Assembly: GCF_016584115.1 (NCBI RefSeq)
Contig: NZ_NRSK01000005.1
Span: forward strand, 1-64,000
DNA: 64,000 nt
Direction: 5' to 3'
Origin: Ectothiorhodospira mobilis
GTDB taxonomy: Bacteria > Pseudomonadota > Gammaproteobacteria > Ectothiorhodospirales > Ectothiorhodospiraceae
Shown: in pieces, positions 36,680-45,132 of the stretch
How positions within the stretch are numbered: position 1 is the first letter of the stretch
Layout: each line of letters opens with the position of its first letter
The notes under the pieces: model-generated
What the model saw: only the letters and a program-made list of their open reading frames with translations
Told to the model about the DNA's origin: nothing
The model's database searches: none
Program-made: the position numbers and the translations under genes

Positions 36680-37102
36680 TTACACCATGAAACGCAGGGC
36701 GGCCAATGTCAGCCCCAACGAGGTGGCGATGAAACCCAGCACCCAATAGAACTGACGATCCTGACGCTTGATCAGCATATCGAAACGCACATCGTTCCTG
36801 TCAAAACGCCTTTCCATCTGTTCAAAACGCTGATCCACCTGCTCAAAGCGCCTTTCCACCTGTTCGAAACGTTTGTCCATGTCCTCGCGCATGGCCTCGA
36901 AGCGCCTATCCATTTGCGCAAACCCCTCGCGCATCAGTTCCCGCTGATGCTTGAGTTCCTCTTCCACCCGCACCATGCGTTCCCGCAACTCGATCTCATA
37001 GACAGCCGGCGGCTTGCCCAGGCTTTGCTCGGCCAGCCACTCGCCCAGATGCTCCTTGATGTCGTTCCGGATAAGCTCAAGGTCACTTTCAGCCAGGGCC
37101 AT
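36680..37102 (-). CDS. Small coiled-coil protein with C-terminal membrane anchor
   Basis: A 140-residue protein starting MALAESDLELIRNDIKEHLG. GGGAGAG-like purine-rich sequence precedes the ATG at 37102. The middle is a near-perfect seven-residue repeat based on RRFEQ (ERRFEQVDQRFEQMERRF), a long coiled coil. The C terminus is a single membrane helix (YWVLGFIATSLGLTLAALRF). It resembles a broad class of tail-anchored coiled-coil proteins of unknown role. It sits at the edge of the prophage/CRISPR island and its base composition is slightly lower in GC than its neighbours on the left. Confidence 0.7.
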   Translation of the reverse strand: MALAESDLELIRNDIKEHLGEWLAEQSLGKPPAVYEIELRERMVRVEEELKHQRELMREGFAQMDRRFEAMREDMDKRFEQVERRFEQVDQRFEQMERRFDRNDVRFDMLIKRQDRQFYWVLGFIATSLGLTLAALRFMV

Positions 37103-37380
37103 CGGGGTCTCTCCCTGTGGAGATGGAGTCATGGAAGAGTATGCCATAGATGAACACACAGACCCGCCGAGGCAGAGTCCGGGAAGTGCGCCGGGGTCTT
37201 CCGCAGGAGCTTCAAGACCCGCACCCACTCCTGGGAGCGCCGAGCCCCAGCTCGGCCCCCTTTATCGATGCCAAGTTAGGAGTCGGTGCTCCCGGGATAT
37301 CGCTTCATCCTGCATCCGTGGCTCCCCTTGCCGGGAATACGGAAATCCCGCCCCGGCGGTGGCCACTTGGCGAGAATTCG
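37103..37380. other. Gene-free boundary of the accessory island
   Basis: No convincing coding sequence, RNA or repeat is visible. It separates the coiled-coil protein gene from the prophage fragments. Confidence 0.4.
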
Positions 37381-37659
37381 TCACGGATTCAGGAAGGAGG
37401 ACATGCAGAACGCCGACAACCCGAATCCCACCAGACATGCGCTGGCCAAGCGGCTGCCGGCATCCAGCTCTGGCCAGTACGCCGCGTTGCCCGGCCAGGG
37501 TGTGCCGTCCGGCCCCTCCTTGTCCCGGAAGCGGCGCCGGGTGCTCTGCACCAGGAGCTCGCCGGCCTCCTGGAAGACCGCGCGCAGATCGCCGCCCGTA
37601 CCTGCCAGGCGCTCCAGGGCGGCGGTAACCTCGCGGCTGTCGATCTGCACTTCGATCAC
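37381..37659 (-). pseudogene. Truncated Mu gpG-like virion morphogenesis protein
   Basis: The first ~57 residues (MIEVQIDSREVTAALERLAG, GDLRAVFQEAGELLVQSTRRRF, EGPDGTPW) match the start of phage virion morphogenesis/tail completion proteins of the Mu gpG type. The expected downstream part is missing; the frame runs into unrelated sequence (AYWPELDAGSRLAS...) and stops at 92 residues. It lies directly after a fragment of a probable head-morphogenesis protein, the F-G gene order of Mu-like phages. A decayed prophage gene. Confidence 0.7.
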
Positions 37660-37669
37660 GGCTATACTC

Positions 37670-38240
37670 CTATAAGACTTGGCGAGCGCATCGGACCGTC
37701 GTGCTCATACCACGAAAAGTTGCGGACGTTGTGGCAGGGGTGCCTTGCGGCCTGATATAAAACGTTTCCAGTGCCAGCATCTTGCGTTTCCTGCGCACCT
37801 CAAACACCGCCTCATAGATATCCCCGTCGCGCTCCAGGCGCTGCTTGACCAATGGATGCCCGATGCGCTTCGCGCTGCCGGCGTCCTGCCAGCCTTCCCT
37901 TCATTCAGCAGCCGCCCCAGCACAGCATAATCGCGAGCAGACACGGCACGCTGACCTCGTGGCCGCTCCGTGGCGTCGCTTCCGTGAGTATCAGCAATGT
38001 GGCGCACGGCCATGGCGTCCAGGGCGAAGTCATAGCCGGACACATCCGCCTCCGCAAGATCGCCGATGGCGCGCCGGTCGGCCTCGGTCAGTAGCCCCAG
38101 AGTCCAGTACGGGGGCGTATCCAGCGCCTGGTCCCGCCCCTCCAGTACACGCTGGGCATAGCGGCGCACATCATCCGCCACGGAAGGCAGGGCCGGTAGC
38201 TGCGGGCCAGGTGATCCCGCATCCCTGTAGGCATTCCCTG
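37670..38240 (-). pseudogene. Phage protein fragment with PBECR-type nuclease-like domain, frameshifted
   Basis: Reading on the minus strand from the solitary CRISPR repeat, the sequence is coding from its first codon (GNAYRDAGSPGPQLPALPSV) with no start codon. It continues through MAVRHIADTHGSDATERPRGQ and LNEGKA. One base is missing near 37893; in the next frame it resumes as DAGSAKRIGHPLVKQRLERD and ends RKMLALETFYIRPQ. The layout resembles the phage barnase/EndoU/colicin/RelE-like (PBECR) domain found at the end of Mu-like head morphogenesis proteins. It is truncated at its 5' end exactly at the repeat, so non-functional. Domain naming is from memory of the pattern. Confidence 0.6.
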
Positions 38241-38269
38241 CGGTTTAGCCCCGCGGGCGCGGAGAACAG
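38241..38269 (-). repeat. Solitary CRISPR repeat, 26/29 identical to the array repeat
   Basis: This 29-base unit differs from the type I-E array repeat 1.9 kb away at only three positions (2, 7 and 24 in crRNA sense; C to T, C to T, G to A). The stem is kept: the change at position 7 makes a G-U pair. No second repeat lies 61 bases away on either side. Phage-derived coding sequence touches it on both edges. See findings for the interpretation as an RNA anti-CRISPR-like unit or recombination scar. Confidence 0.85.
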
Positions 38270-38498
38270 TCCCTCAGGGCGACCTTCAGGTCCTGGGCGT
38301 TCATGCCGGTGGCGGCCACCTCCTGCGACATTTTCAAGGACAGGAAGGTAGCGCCGAGCGCGTCATCTGCTGGCCGACCTCGGCCATGCGGTGGGCCTTG
38401 CTGGTCAGGTCCCCCATGGCATTGGTCACCTTCCCGATCGGGCCGGAGGCCTTGTCGATCGCGGACAGGATCACTGCCATGTTGAAGAGATTGTCCAC
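38255..38498 (-). pseudogene. N-terminal fragment of a phage tail tape measure protein
   Basis: From GTG 38498 the minus strand encodes VDNLFNMAVILSAIDKASGP, then IGKVTNAMGDLTSKAHRMAE, the typical start of a tape measure protein. The frame stops at 38334 after 54 residues. In a neighbouring frame coding-like sequence continues (LSLKMSQEVAATGMNAQDLK) up to the solitary CRISPR repeat, where the phage sequence ends. The remaining hundreds of codons of a tape measure gene are absent. It follows the tail assembly chaperone gene, as in Mu-like phages. Confidence 0.65.
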
Positions 38499-38516
38499 AG
38501 GCCCTATCCTCTAACC

Positions 38517-38753
38517 ATGACTGGCTTTCTCGCCCCCTTCTTCATCGCCTTCGGTATCGGCGCCGGCATCGCCGCGCTGCTGACCATCATCGCGGCCGTC
38601 AGCGTGACGGCGCGGGAGCTTCTCCTGCTGGTCTGGGGGCTGGCGAAGGAGACCGTCACCATGCCCCGGACCTTCTGGTGCGCGATCAAGGAAGGCTGGG
38701 AAGAAGGCGGTCGGCGAGACCGTGAGAGGCAGGAGCGGAAGGCGAAGCGCTAA
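38517..38753 (+). CDS. Small putative membrane protein, 78 residues
   Basis: Starts MTGFLAPFFIAFGIGAGIAA, with one or two hydrophobic helices and a basic, Arg/Glu-rich tail (GRRDRERQERKAKR). It lies on the opposite strand to the phage tail fragments, in the gap between the chaperone and tape measure genes, and overlaps the chaperone stop by four bases. No clear ribosome-binding site. The composition is plausible for a membrane protein, but it could be a chance frame. Confidence 0.4.
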   Translation: MTGFLAPFFIAFGIGAGIAALLTIIAAVSVTARELLLLVWGLAKETVTMPRTFWCAIKEGWEEGGRRDRERQERKAKR

Positions 38754-39168
38754 CGCTGCCCCGCCTTCATCGCCTCGTTCTTCCGCCTCACGTAGTCGGC
38801 GTAGTCCTCCAGCTCGCCCAGCACATCATCCCAGCTCATCTCCATCAGGTCGGCGTGGCCGACCACGCCCTCCGCCTTCAGCTGGGCGAGGTGATGCCGG
38901 GTAACGAGCCGCCGTTTCCCATGACTTCGCCCTGGAGCTTGAGCACGTCGCCAAGGTCCATGTCCTCCACGTCCTCGATGGTCAGCGGCTTGCCGTCCAC
39001 GGTGGCCAGCGCGGCGATCAGGCCGTAGGCGATCTTCATGGGCTCGTTGGTGCCCCCGGCCATGCGCGAGGCGGTCAGCAGGTCGCGGCCCTTGCCCTTG
39101 CGGATGGCGGCCTTGCGGCCGTCGCCCAGGGTGATCTCCGGCAGATCGGTCTTCTTGGTGTCGGTCAT
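38750..39168 (-). CDS. Phage tail assembly chaperone G/GT, joined by -1 frameshift
   Basis: The first frame (ATG 39168, stop 38878) encodes a 96-residue Mu gp41-like chaperone, MTDTKKTDLPEITLGDGRKA. At 38914-38920 the coding strand reads G GGA AAC, a classic -1 slippery heptamer in the right phase. Slippage leads into the second frame (KRRLVTRHHLAQLKAEGVVG...), which ends at 38750. Long-tailed phages, including Mu-like ones, conserve such a frameshift to make G and the longer GT protein between the tail tube and tape measure genes. That is exactly its position here. The gene seems intact although its neighbours are broken. Confidence 0.7.
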
Positions 39169-39207
39169 GATCTATCAGCCCCCGATGTGCTTGGCTGGCG
39201 CAGATCT

Positions 39208-39439
39208 GGAACTGGTGGGCCCTGAACGGGGTGGCCCCGGCGCGCAGGTGGTCGGCGTAGAAGCCGGTCCACTTGGTGGACATGGACAGCGCCTCCAGCC
39301 CGGCCGGCAGCTCCAGGGTGCCGAGCATGCCGAGACCGGAATGCTCGCTCATGGCCGGGCTGATCTCGGGCAGCGTCACCTCTCCGGCCCGGCCGATCAG
39401 GTTATTGGTGCCGTCGAGATAGACGTTGGCGTCCTGAAT
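39208..39439 (-). pseudogene. Fragment of a phage major tail tube protein
   Basis: The minus strand encodes IQDANVYLDGTNNLIGRAGE, VTLPEISPAMSEHSGLGMLG and TLELPAGLEALSMSTKWTGF, the N-terminal half of a P2 FII/Mu M-like tail tube protein. A TGA lies just before the first codon, so the initiator is lost. After AHQFQI the frame turns into unrelated residues; about half the protein is missing. It precedes the tail assembly chaperone gene, the normal phage order. Confidence 0.7.
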
Positions 39440-39574
39440 TCACAGAATAAGTGCCGCAAAACTTTTCCCGATGATTGCTTATAGCGGGTATGCGGTAACC
39501 GCCCGTTCTGCGATCTCTCAGCGTCGCGCGATTGCAGTCCGCCTGATCGAGCCCTGTGCCGCACATTCTGAGGC
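39440..39574. other. Short gene-free segment inside the prophage remnant
   Basis: No coding sequence or repeat is recognised. It is less GC-rich than the rest of the window. Confidence 0.35.
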
Positions 39575-40133
39575 CTATAAGGCCTCTTTGGCGCTCTTCT
39601 CGGACGACTCTTTCCGGGCAGGTTGTCCGGCGACCATACGGTGCCTACCATAGGCATCGACTAGTTGGAGGCTGGGAGCGGCCCCGGAAGCCTTTGCCAG
39701 TCGACTGCCGGCGCCGCTGCCGGCGAGTCCCCTATCCATCATTACTTCCCAGCCATAGATCAAGCGCCCGACGCGCTGCCCCTGTGCGTAGCTGGCCTTG
39801 CTGGTCAGCACCACCGTCCAGGCCTCGAAGCGCCCTTCCACCGCCTGAGCGCTCAGCACGACGAAGCGGTCCTTATCCATCGGCAATCCCTTGGCCAATC
39901 GTTTACGCAGGTGGACCTTGCCCCGTGCCTTGGTGGCGTTCGAAGCTGAGCCAGATCTCGCTCGGGTCCGTCAGAACATCGTCGAGGTGGCTGAGGTAAG
40001 GCAGCCGGTCCGCCGGGACATGATCGGCCAGAGCCTTTGCGGTGACCGCCAGCTTTGTACCATCCGGCAGATCGACCACCTTCTGCGGCGCGCCCAGGAT
40101 ACGCTCGACATAGGCGCGGCGATCGCCCCCGAC
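39575..40133 (-). pseudogene. Second phage PBECR-type nuclease-like fragment, abutting the CRISPR array
   Basis: Coding begins at the very edge of the array's trailer-end repeat with LVGGDRRAYVERILGAPQKV, then DLPDGTKLAVTAKALADHVP and LSHLDDVLTDPSEIWLSF. One extra base in a C4 run (39921-39924) shifts the frame; it resumes as KVHLRKRLAKGLPMDKDRF and EAWTVVLTSKASYAQGQRVG, ending at 39575. The order (EIWL, then LRKR..K, then the AWTVVL strand) resembles PBECR domains of Mu F-like proteins, and differs from the fragment at 37.7-38.2 kb. No start codon remains. A decayed gene cut off by the array. Confidence 0.6.
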
Positions 40134-43090
40134 CAGTTCAGCCCCGCGGGCGCGGGGAACGGATCTCCCGTACCGAGTCGATGACGTGATCGTCCGGTTC
40201 AGCCCCGCGGGCGCGGGGAACGGGGACGGGATACCACCTGAATCAACCCATGCCCCGGTTCAGCCCCGCGGGCGCGGGGAACGGAGCGTGACCGATCGTC
40301 CAATCTATTATCACGGCGGTTCAGCCCCGCGGGCGCGGGGAACGGGGGGGCGCCACGAAGCTGGCGGAAAAGACCGGCGGTTCAGCCCCGCGGGCGCGGG
40401 GAACGGGTCGCGCACCGCGCTGAACAGCTGCGCGGTGTCGGTTCAGCCCCGCGGGCGCGGGGAACGGAATCCCTTGAGCCACGCCCAAGCCGTCGCGGCC
40501 GGTTCAGCCCCGCGGGCGCGGGGAACGGGCCCTCGTACAGCGGCGTGGCGAAGCTGCCGCCGGTTCAGCCCCGCGGGCGCGGGGAACGGTCGGTCGAGGG
40601 TGATGTCGCAATAGCCGTCGGCGGTTCAGCCCCGCGGGCGCGGGGAACGGTTGGCGTGCTGGCAGATGCCGAGGTAGCTGTTCGGTTCAGCCCCGCGGGC
40701 GCGGGGAACGGGTGCACCGGACGGTCCGCCCCCAGCAGGATGGGGGTTCAGCCCCGCGGGCGCGGGGAACGGCTGCAAAGGCGACGATTAAGCGCCCGTT
40801 GCTGCGGTTCAGCCCCGCGGGCGCGGGGAACGGACGTCGTCGGGGATCAGGATGCCGCGGGCCTGCGGTTCAGCCCCGCGGGCGCGGGGAACGGGTCCCA
40901 AGGCGGTACGAATTTCCTGCTGGCGTCGGTTCAGCCCCGCGGGCGCGGGGAACGGGAACTCGTACCACGGAGATGCGGGATCCGATCCGGTTCAGCCCCG
41001 CGGGCGCGGGGAACGGGGCGTGCGAGTCGTTGCCTTGAGCTGCAGGAACGGTTCAGCCCCGCGGGCGCGGGGAACGGTTCGACATGCGTAGCAGGCTGGC
41101 TTTCAGTGCCGGTTCAGCCCCGCGGGCGCGGGGAACGGTCAATCCCCTCGGAGGCGCTGCCGGTGGCGGCCGGTTCAGCCCCGCGGGCGCGGGGAACGGT
41201 GTTTCAGCAACTCGCGCTCTTTGGGCGTGGCCGGTTCAGCCCCGCGGGCGCGGGGAACGGCACTGCCCAGGTGGCGCATGCGTGGCTGTCGGCGGTTCAG
41301 CCCCGCGGGCGCGGGGAACGGGGCTTCTACCGATGGCTGTATCGCAATGGCCACGGTTCAGCCCCGCGGGCGCGGGGAACGGGCCGGGGCCGATATCCTC
41401 CAGATCCAGGCGCTCGGTTCAGCCCCGCGGGCGCGGGGAACGGGTGAGGTGGCCCGTGATCTGCGCGTCGGTGATCGGTTCAGCCCCGCGGGCGCGGGGA
41501 ACGGCGGTCCCGGTCTCGGGGGGCACGGATCTGCAGCGGTTCAGCCCCGCGGGCGCGGGGAACGGTTGTTGTAGTAGCCGGCCTGGACCCCAGTGGCCGG
41601 TTCAGCCCCGCGGGCGCGGGGAACGGCCGCCGGTGGCCTGCGTGACCAAATTGATGTGCGGTTCAGCCCCGCGGGCGCGGGGAACGGGAACCCATCGGCC
41701 CGTGGACTGCCCGACGACGCGGTTCAGCCCCGCGGGCGCGGGGAACGGTGGAAGCTGATCTGCGAGTTTGCGGGCATCGACGGTTCAGCCCCGCGGGCGC
41801 GGGGAACGGGGATGGGGCGCTCGCCGCGGTTTTCCAGCAGGGGGTTCAGCCCCGCGGGCGCGGGGAACGGTCCCGGTACTCGCATCCCTCACACTGCGGG
41901 TACGGTTCAGCCCCGCGGGCGCGGGGAACGGCGAAGCCCAGGCGCACCTAGTTGTAAACTGCACGGTTCAGCCCCGCGGGCGCGGGGAACGGCCCGGGTG
42001 CAGCCCGGGGCACCCTCACCAGAACGGTTCAGCCCCGCGGGCGCGGGGAACGGGCCCGCATGAAGAAGGGGGACGGGTACCGGTTCGGTTCAGCCCCGCG
42101 GGCGCGGGGAACGGCTTGAGAGCGTCGACCCCTACGACGCGCAAGCCGGTTCAGCCCCGCGGGCGCGGGGAACGGGGAACCGGAAGACCCGGGGCTGGAC
42201 CCGATCACGGTTCAGCCCCGCGGGCGCGGGGAACGGGGCAGATTAACCCGTGGACCCGTGGATTAGGGCGGTTCAGCCCCGCGGGCGCGGGGAACGGGGC
42301 TCTGAAAAGTCGGGCGCGTCAAGTGCGGGCGGTTCAGCCCCGCGGGCGCGGGGAACGGGGCGTCACCCAGCCCGTGACCATCCGCCACACCGGTTCAGCC
42401 CCGCGGGCGCGGGGAACGGACGAAGACGGGAACCTGCAGCAGCTCTATCGGCGGTTCAGCCCCGCGGGCGCGGGGAACGGGCCGTCCTGGAAGACGTGGC
42501 CGCTGACTCTCAGGGTTCAGCCCCGCGGGCGCGGGGAACGGACCTGGAGCAGGATGGTAACGGCTGGGTGGGACGGTTCAGCCCCGCGGGCGCGGGGAAC
42601 GGCGAAATGGCGAATAAGCGATTCCGAAATGGGGCGGTTCAGCCCCGCGGGCGCGGGGAACGGTATAGGATGCGCGCTTCGTCGCGGTCAGGCAGCGGTT
42701 CAGCCCCGCGGGCGCGGGGAACGGCGATCATCTGCATGCGCGTCATGGCGCTCACACGGTTCAGCCCCGCGGGCGCGGGGAACGGGACGGCGGCGCTGGG
42801 GTATATGGCCGTCCAGCCGGTTCAGCCCCGCGGGCGCGGGGAACGGCGGCAGTTGGTACTCGCCCAGCGCCTCGCGCACGGTTCAGCCCCGCGGGCGCGG
42901 GGAACGGGTAGCCGGGCGCGGTGGACCTGCTCGCCCTGGCGGTTCAGCCCCGCGGGCGCGGGGAACGGCCGGCACCTGGGCGGCGCGCTCGACGTAGACA
43001 CGGTTCAGCCCCGCGGGCGCGGGGAACGGGAGTGGAGCGAGACGCGCGACAGCGACGACGACGGTTCAGCCCCGCGGGCGCGGGGAACGG
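40134..43090 (-). CRISPR. Type I-E CRISPR array, 49 repeats and 48 spacers
   Basis: The unit is a 29-base repeat plus a 32-base spacer with a strict 61-base period: (43062-40134)/61 is exactly 48. In transcribed (minus) sense the repeat begins CCGTTCCCCGCG and ends GCGGGGCTGAACCG, with an internal stem as in E. coli type I-E. The leader and cas2 lie at the high-coordinate end, so the newest spacer is next to 43062 and the oldest at 40163-40194. The oldest repeat has one mismatch near its end (40135). Three other repeats (starting 40744, 41842, 42513) differ only in the terminal base. Otherwise the repeats look identical, suggesting an active array. Confidence 0.98.
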
Positions 43091-43204
43091 ACTTCATCTA
43101 ATATACTGAATGAAAAGGCTTTACAGGGAAAGCCATGAGCCACCAGCGAGAATACCCCCAAGACGAATTTTCATTTTGTTAAAGAACACCTTCAGATCAA
43201 CAAC
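43091..43204 (-). promoter_or_regulatory. CRISPR leader
   Basis: A 114-base AT-rich stretch between the cas2 stop and the first repeat. Reading towards the array it contains TTCTTTAACAAAATG and a TATATT box (43105-43100) about 10 bases before the first repeat. ATCAA-N4-TTA (43196-43207) fits most of the IHF consensus but is about 105 bases from the repeat, farther than the E. coli IHF site. It should hold the pre-crRNA promoter and the integration signals for Cas1-Cas2. Confidence 0.75.
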
Positions 43205-43504
<300 letters not shown>

Positions 43505-44431
43505 TTACTGACTCCTGTGTCCCACGTCGCCTATGGATTGCGCCTCGGGGATGGCCGGTGGTTGCGCCTCTGGCGCAGGGGGCGGGGGCTCGATCCCCCC
43601 TGCGGCAAGGACTTCCTCAATGAGAGGGATCATTCGCTGCAGCAGCTTCGTTTTGCGGAAGGACTCCCGACAGGCGATGCGCACCGCACGCTCGGGCTGG
43701 GCTGCTCCCTTGGCCGCGATCTGGAAGGCCACCGGGACGACGGTTTCGAATTTCACGATATCGGCAATGTCGTACACAAAACTCCGGGGCTTGCCCGTGT
43801 GGAGAAACCCGATGGCGGGCGCATACCCCGCTGCCAGGATTGCTGCCTCACAGACCCCGTAGAGGCAGGAGGTGGCAGCAGAGAGGCACTGATTGACCGG
43901 ATCGGAGCGATCCCATTGCTCGGGGTCGTAACGGCGACCCTTCCACTCGATGCCGTACTGTCGGGCGAGTTGCTGGTAGGTCTTGCGCACTCGCGCGCCT
44001 TCGATCCCGCGAAGCTGATCCACGGAACGTCGTGAGGGCGGTTCCTCCTGGAAACGCAGGGCATACATCCGCCGAACGACCTTGAGTCGCAGATCCTCTT
44101 CAAGGGCAAGCCGGGCCTGGTACAGCAATTTGTCGGAACGGGCTCCCCCGGGCTGGCCTGCGGAATACAGCCGAACGCCACCCTCACCCACCCAGATGAG
44201 CAGCGTGCCGACGGTGGCCGCCAGTTTCACGGCGGCATGAGAGATGCGGGCCCCGGGCTCCAGCAGGAGGCAGACCACCGACCCAACCGGGATATGCATG
44301 CGTTCGCCGTTGATCTCGTCCACCACGACGAAGGCCCCATCCCGCACGTCGAGCTGTCCCCGCCCCACGAAGACCATGGAGACCCGATCCTTGAGGGGGA
44401 TGGGCTTCAGGGGTACGAATGACTCGCTCAT
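43505..44431 (-). CDS. cas1: CRISPR-associated integrase Cas1e
   Basis: A 308-residue Cas1 of type I-E. The ATG at 44431 gives MSESFVPLKPIPLKDRVSMV. The metal-binding His and Asp are in AIGFLHTGKPRSFVYDIADIVKF, and an upstream Glu lies in the helical domain (CLYGVCEAAILAAGYAP), matching the E141/H208/D221 set of E. coli. The C-terminal tail is Pro/Glu-rich. It overlaps the cas6e stop by four bases and abuts cas2. With Cas2 it inserts new spacers at the leader end. Confidence 0.95.
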   Translation of the reverse strand: MSESFVPLKPIPLKDRVSMVFVGRGQLDVRDGAFVVVDEINGERMHIPVGSVVCLLLEPGARISHAAVKLAATVGTLLIWVGEGGVRLYSAGQPGGARSDKLLYQARLALEEDLRLKVVRRMYALRFQEEPPSRRSVDQLRGIEGARVRKTYQQLARQYGIEWKGRRYDPEQWDRSDPVNQCLSAATSCLYGVCEAAILAAGYAPAIGFLHTGKPRSFVYDIADIVKFETVVPVAFQIAAKGAAQPERAVRIACRESFRKTKLLQRMIPLIEEVLAAGGIEPPPPAPEAQPPAIPEAQSIGDVGHRSQ

Positions 44432-45132
44432 GACTCGAGGCGGCGTATCATCCACATCCCACAGCCAAAGGCACGGCTGCGACCGATCCCCTCCTCCAGG
44501 GTCTGGCGGAAACGCTCGGGATCGGTCACTTCAAGCCGACCCTCGAAGTCGATGCTGCTGAAACGGATTTCACCGCCCTTGCGCCGGTAGGTGTGCTGCC
44601 GGTAGCCGCTGGTTTGTGGATCTACAGGGAGCCGGTAGCCGTGGCGCGCAGCCCGTTCGGAGTCACCCAGCCAGGACCGGGCGGCGTCCTCCATGCGTTC
44701 CCTGATCATGATCCGATCCTTGATGCCTTCCTCTTTTGCAGCCTTTTTGGCATCCATGAGCACATCATGGCGCCGTGAACGCTGCCGCCCCTCCACCGCA
44801 CGGGCCACGACCGGATTGGCTCGCAGCCGGAAGGCGATTCGCTGCCCCGTCTCCAGCTTTGGGGCAAAGGGCTTGCTCTCGCATTCCAGCAGTCCGGGCA
44901 CGGGGATGGGTTCTACCTGGGAGAGGACATAGAACATCGGCATGCCACGCGCGCCTCCATGAAGCCCGGCGTCGTGCTCCAGTTCCTGCCGGAAAAGAAA
45001 GGGGCGGTCGGTGTTATCAGGAAAGAGCCGCCACAGAAGTTGGTGAATACCATAGGCATGCCCTGCCATGAGTTGAGACAGGGTATGGGCATCGAATCCT
45101 GCGGTGGCTACCCGCACTCGACTGAGATACAT
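44428..45132 (-). CDS. cas6e: CRISPR RNA endonuclease Cas6e
   Basis: A 234-residue crRNA-processing nuclease that cuts below the repeat hairpin and stays bound in Cascade. MYLSRVRVATAGFDAHTLSQ is the family N terminus; GHAYGIHQLLWRLFP includes the candidate catalytic His. The C-terminal glycine-rich loop is RSRAFGCGMWMIRRL. The ATG at 45132 overlaps the cas5e stop, and its own stop overlaps the cas1 start, so translation is coupled throughout. Confidence 0.94.
   Translation of the reverse strand: MYLSRVRVATAGFDAHTLSQLMAGHAYGIHQLLWRLFPDNTDRPFLFRQELEHDAGLHGGARGMPMFYVLSQVEPIPVPGLLECESKPFAPKLETGQRIAFRLRANPVVARAVEGRQRSRRHDVLMDAKKAAKEEGIKDRIMIRERMEDAARSWLGDSERAARHGYRLPVDPQTSGYRQHTYRRKGGEIRFSSIDFEGRLEVTDPERFRQTLEEGIGRSRAFGCGMWMIRRLES

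Noticed and set aside
37325-37351. Possible third degenerate CRISPR repeat at the far end of the prophage remnant
   Set aside because: Only about 13 of 22 aligned bases match and no hairpin is kept; within chance for GC-rich DNA.
40186-43109. Long plus-strand open frames rich in PRGRGER, SPAGAGNG and APRARGT repeats
   Set aside because: They are the CRISPR repeat read in three successive frames (61-base period); not proteins.
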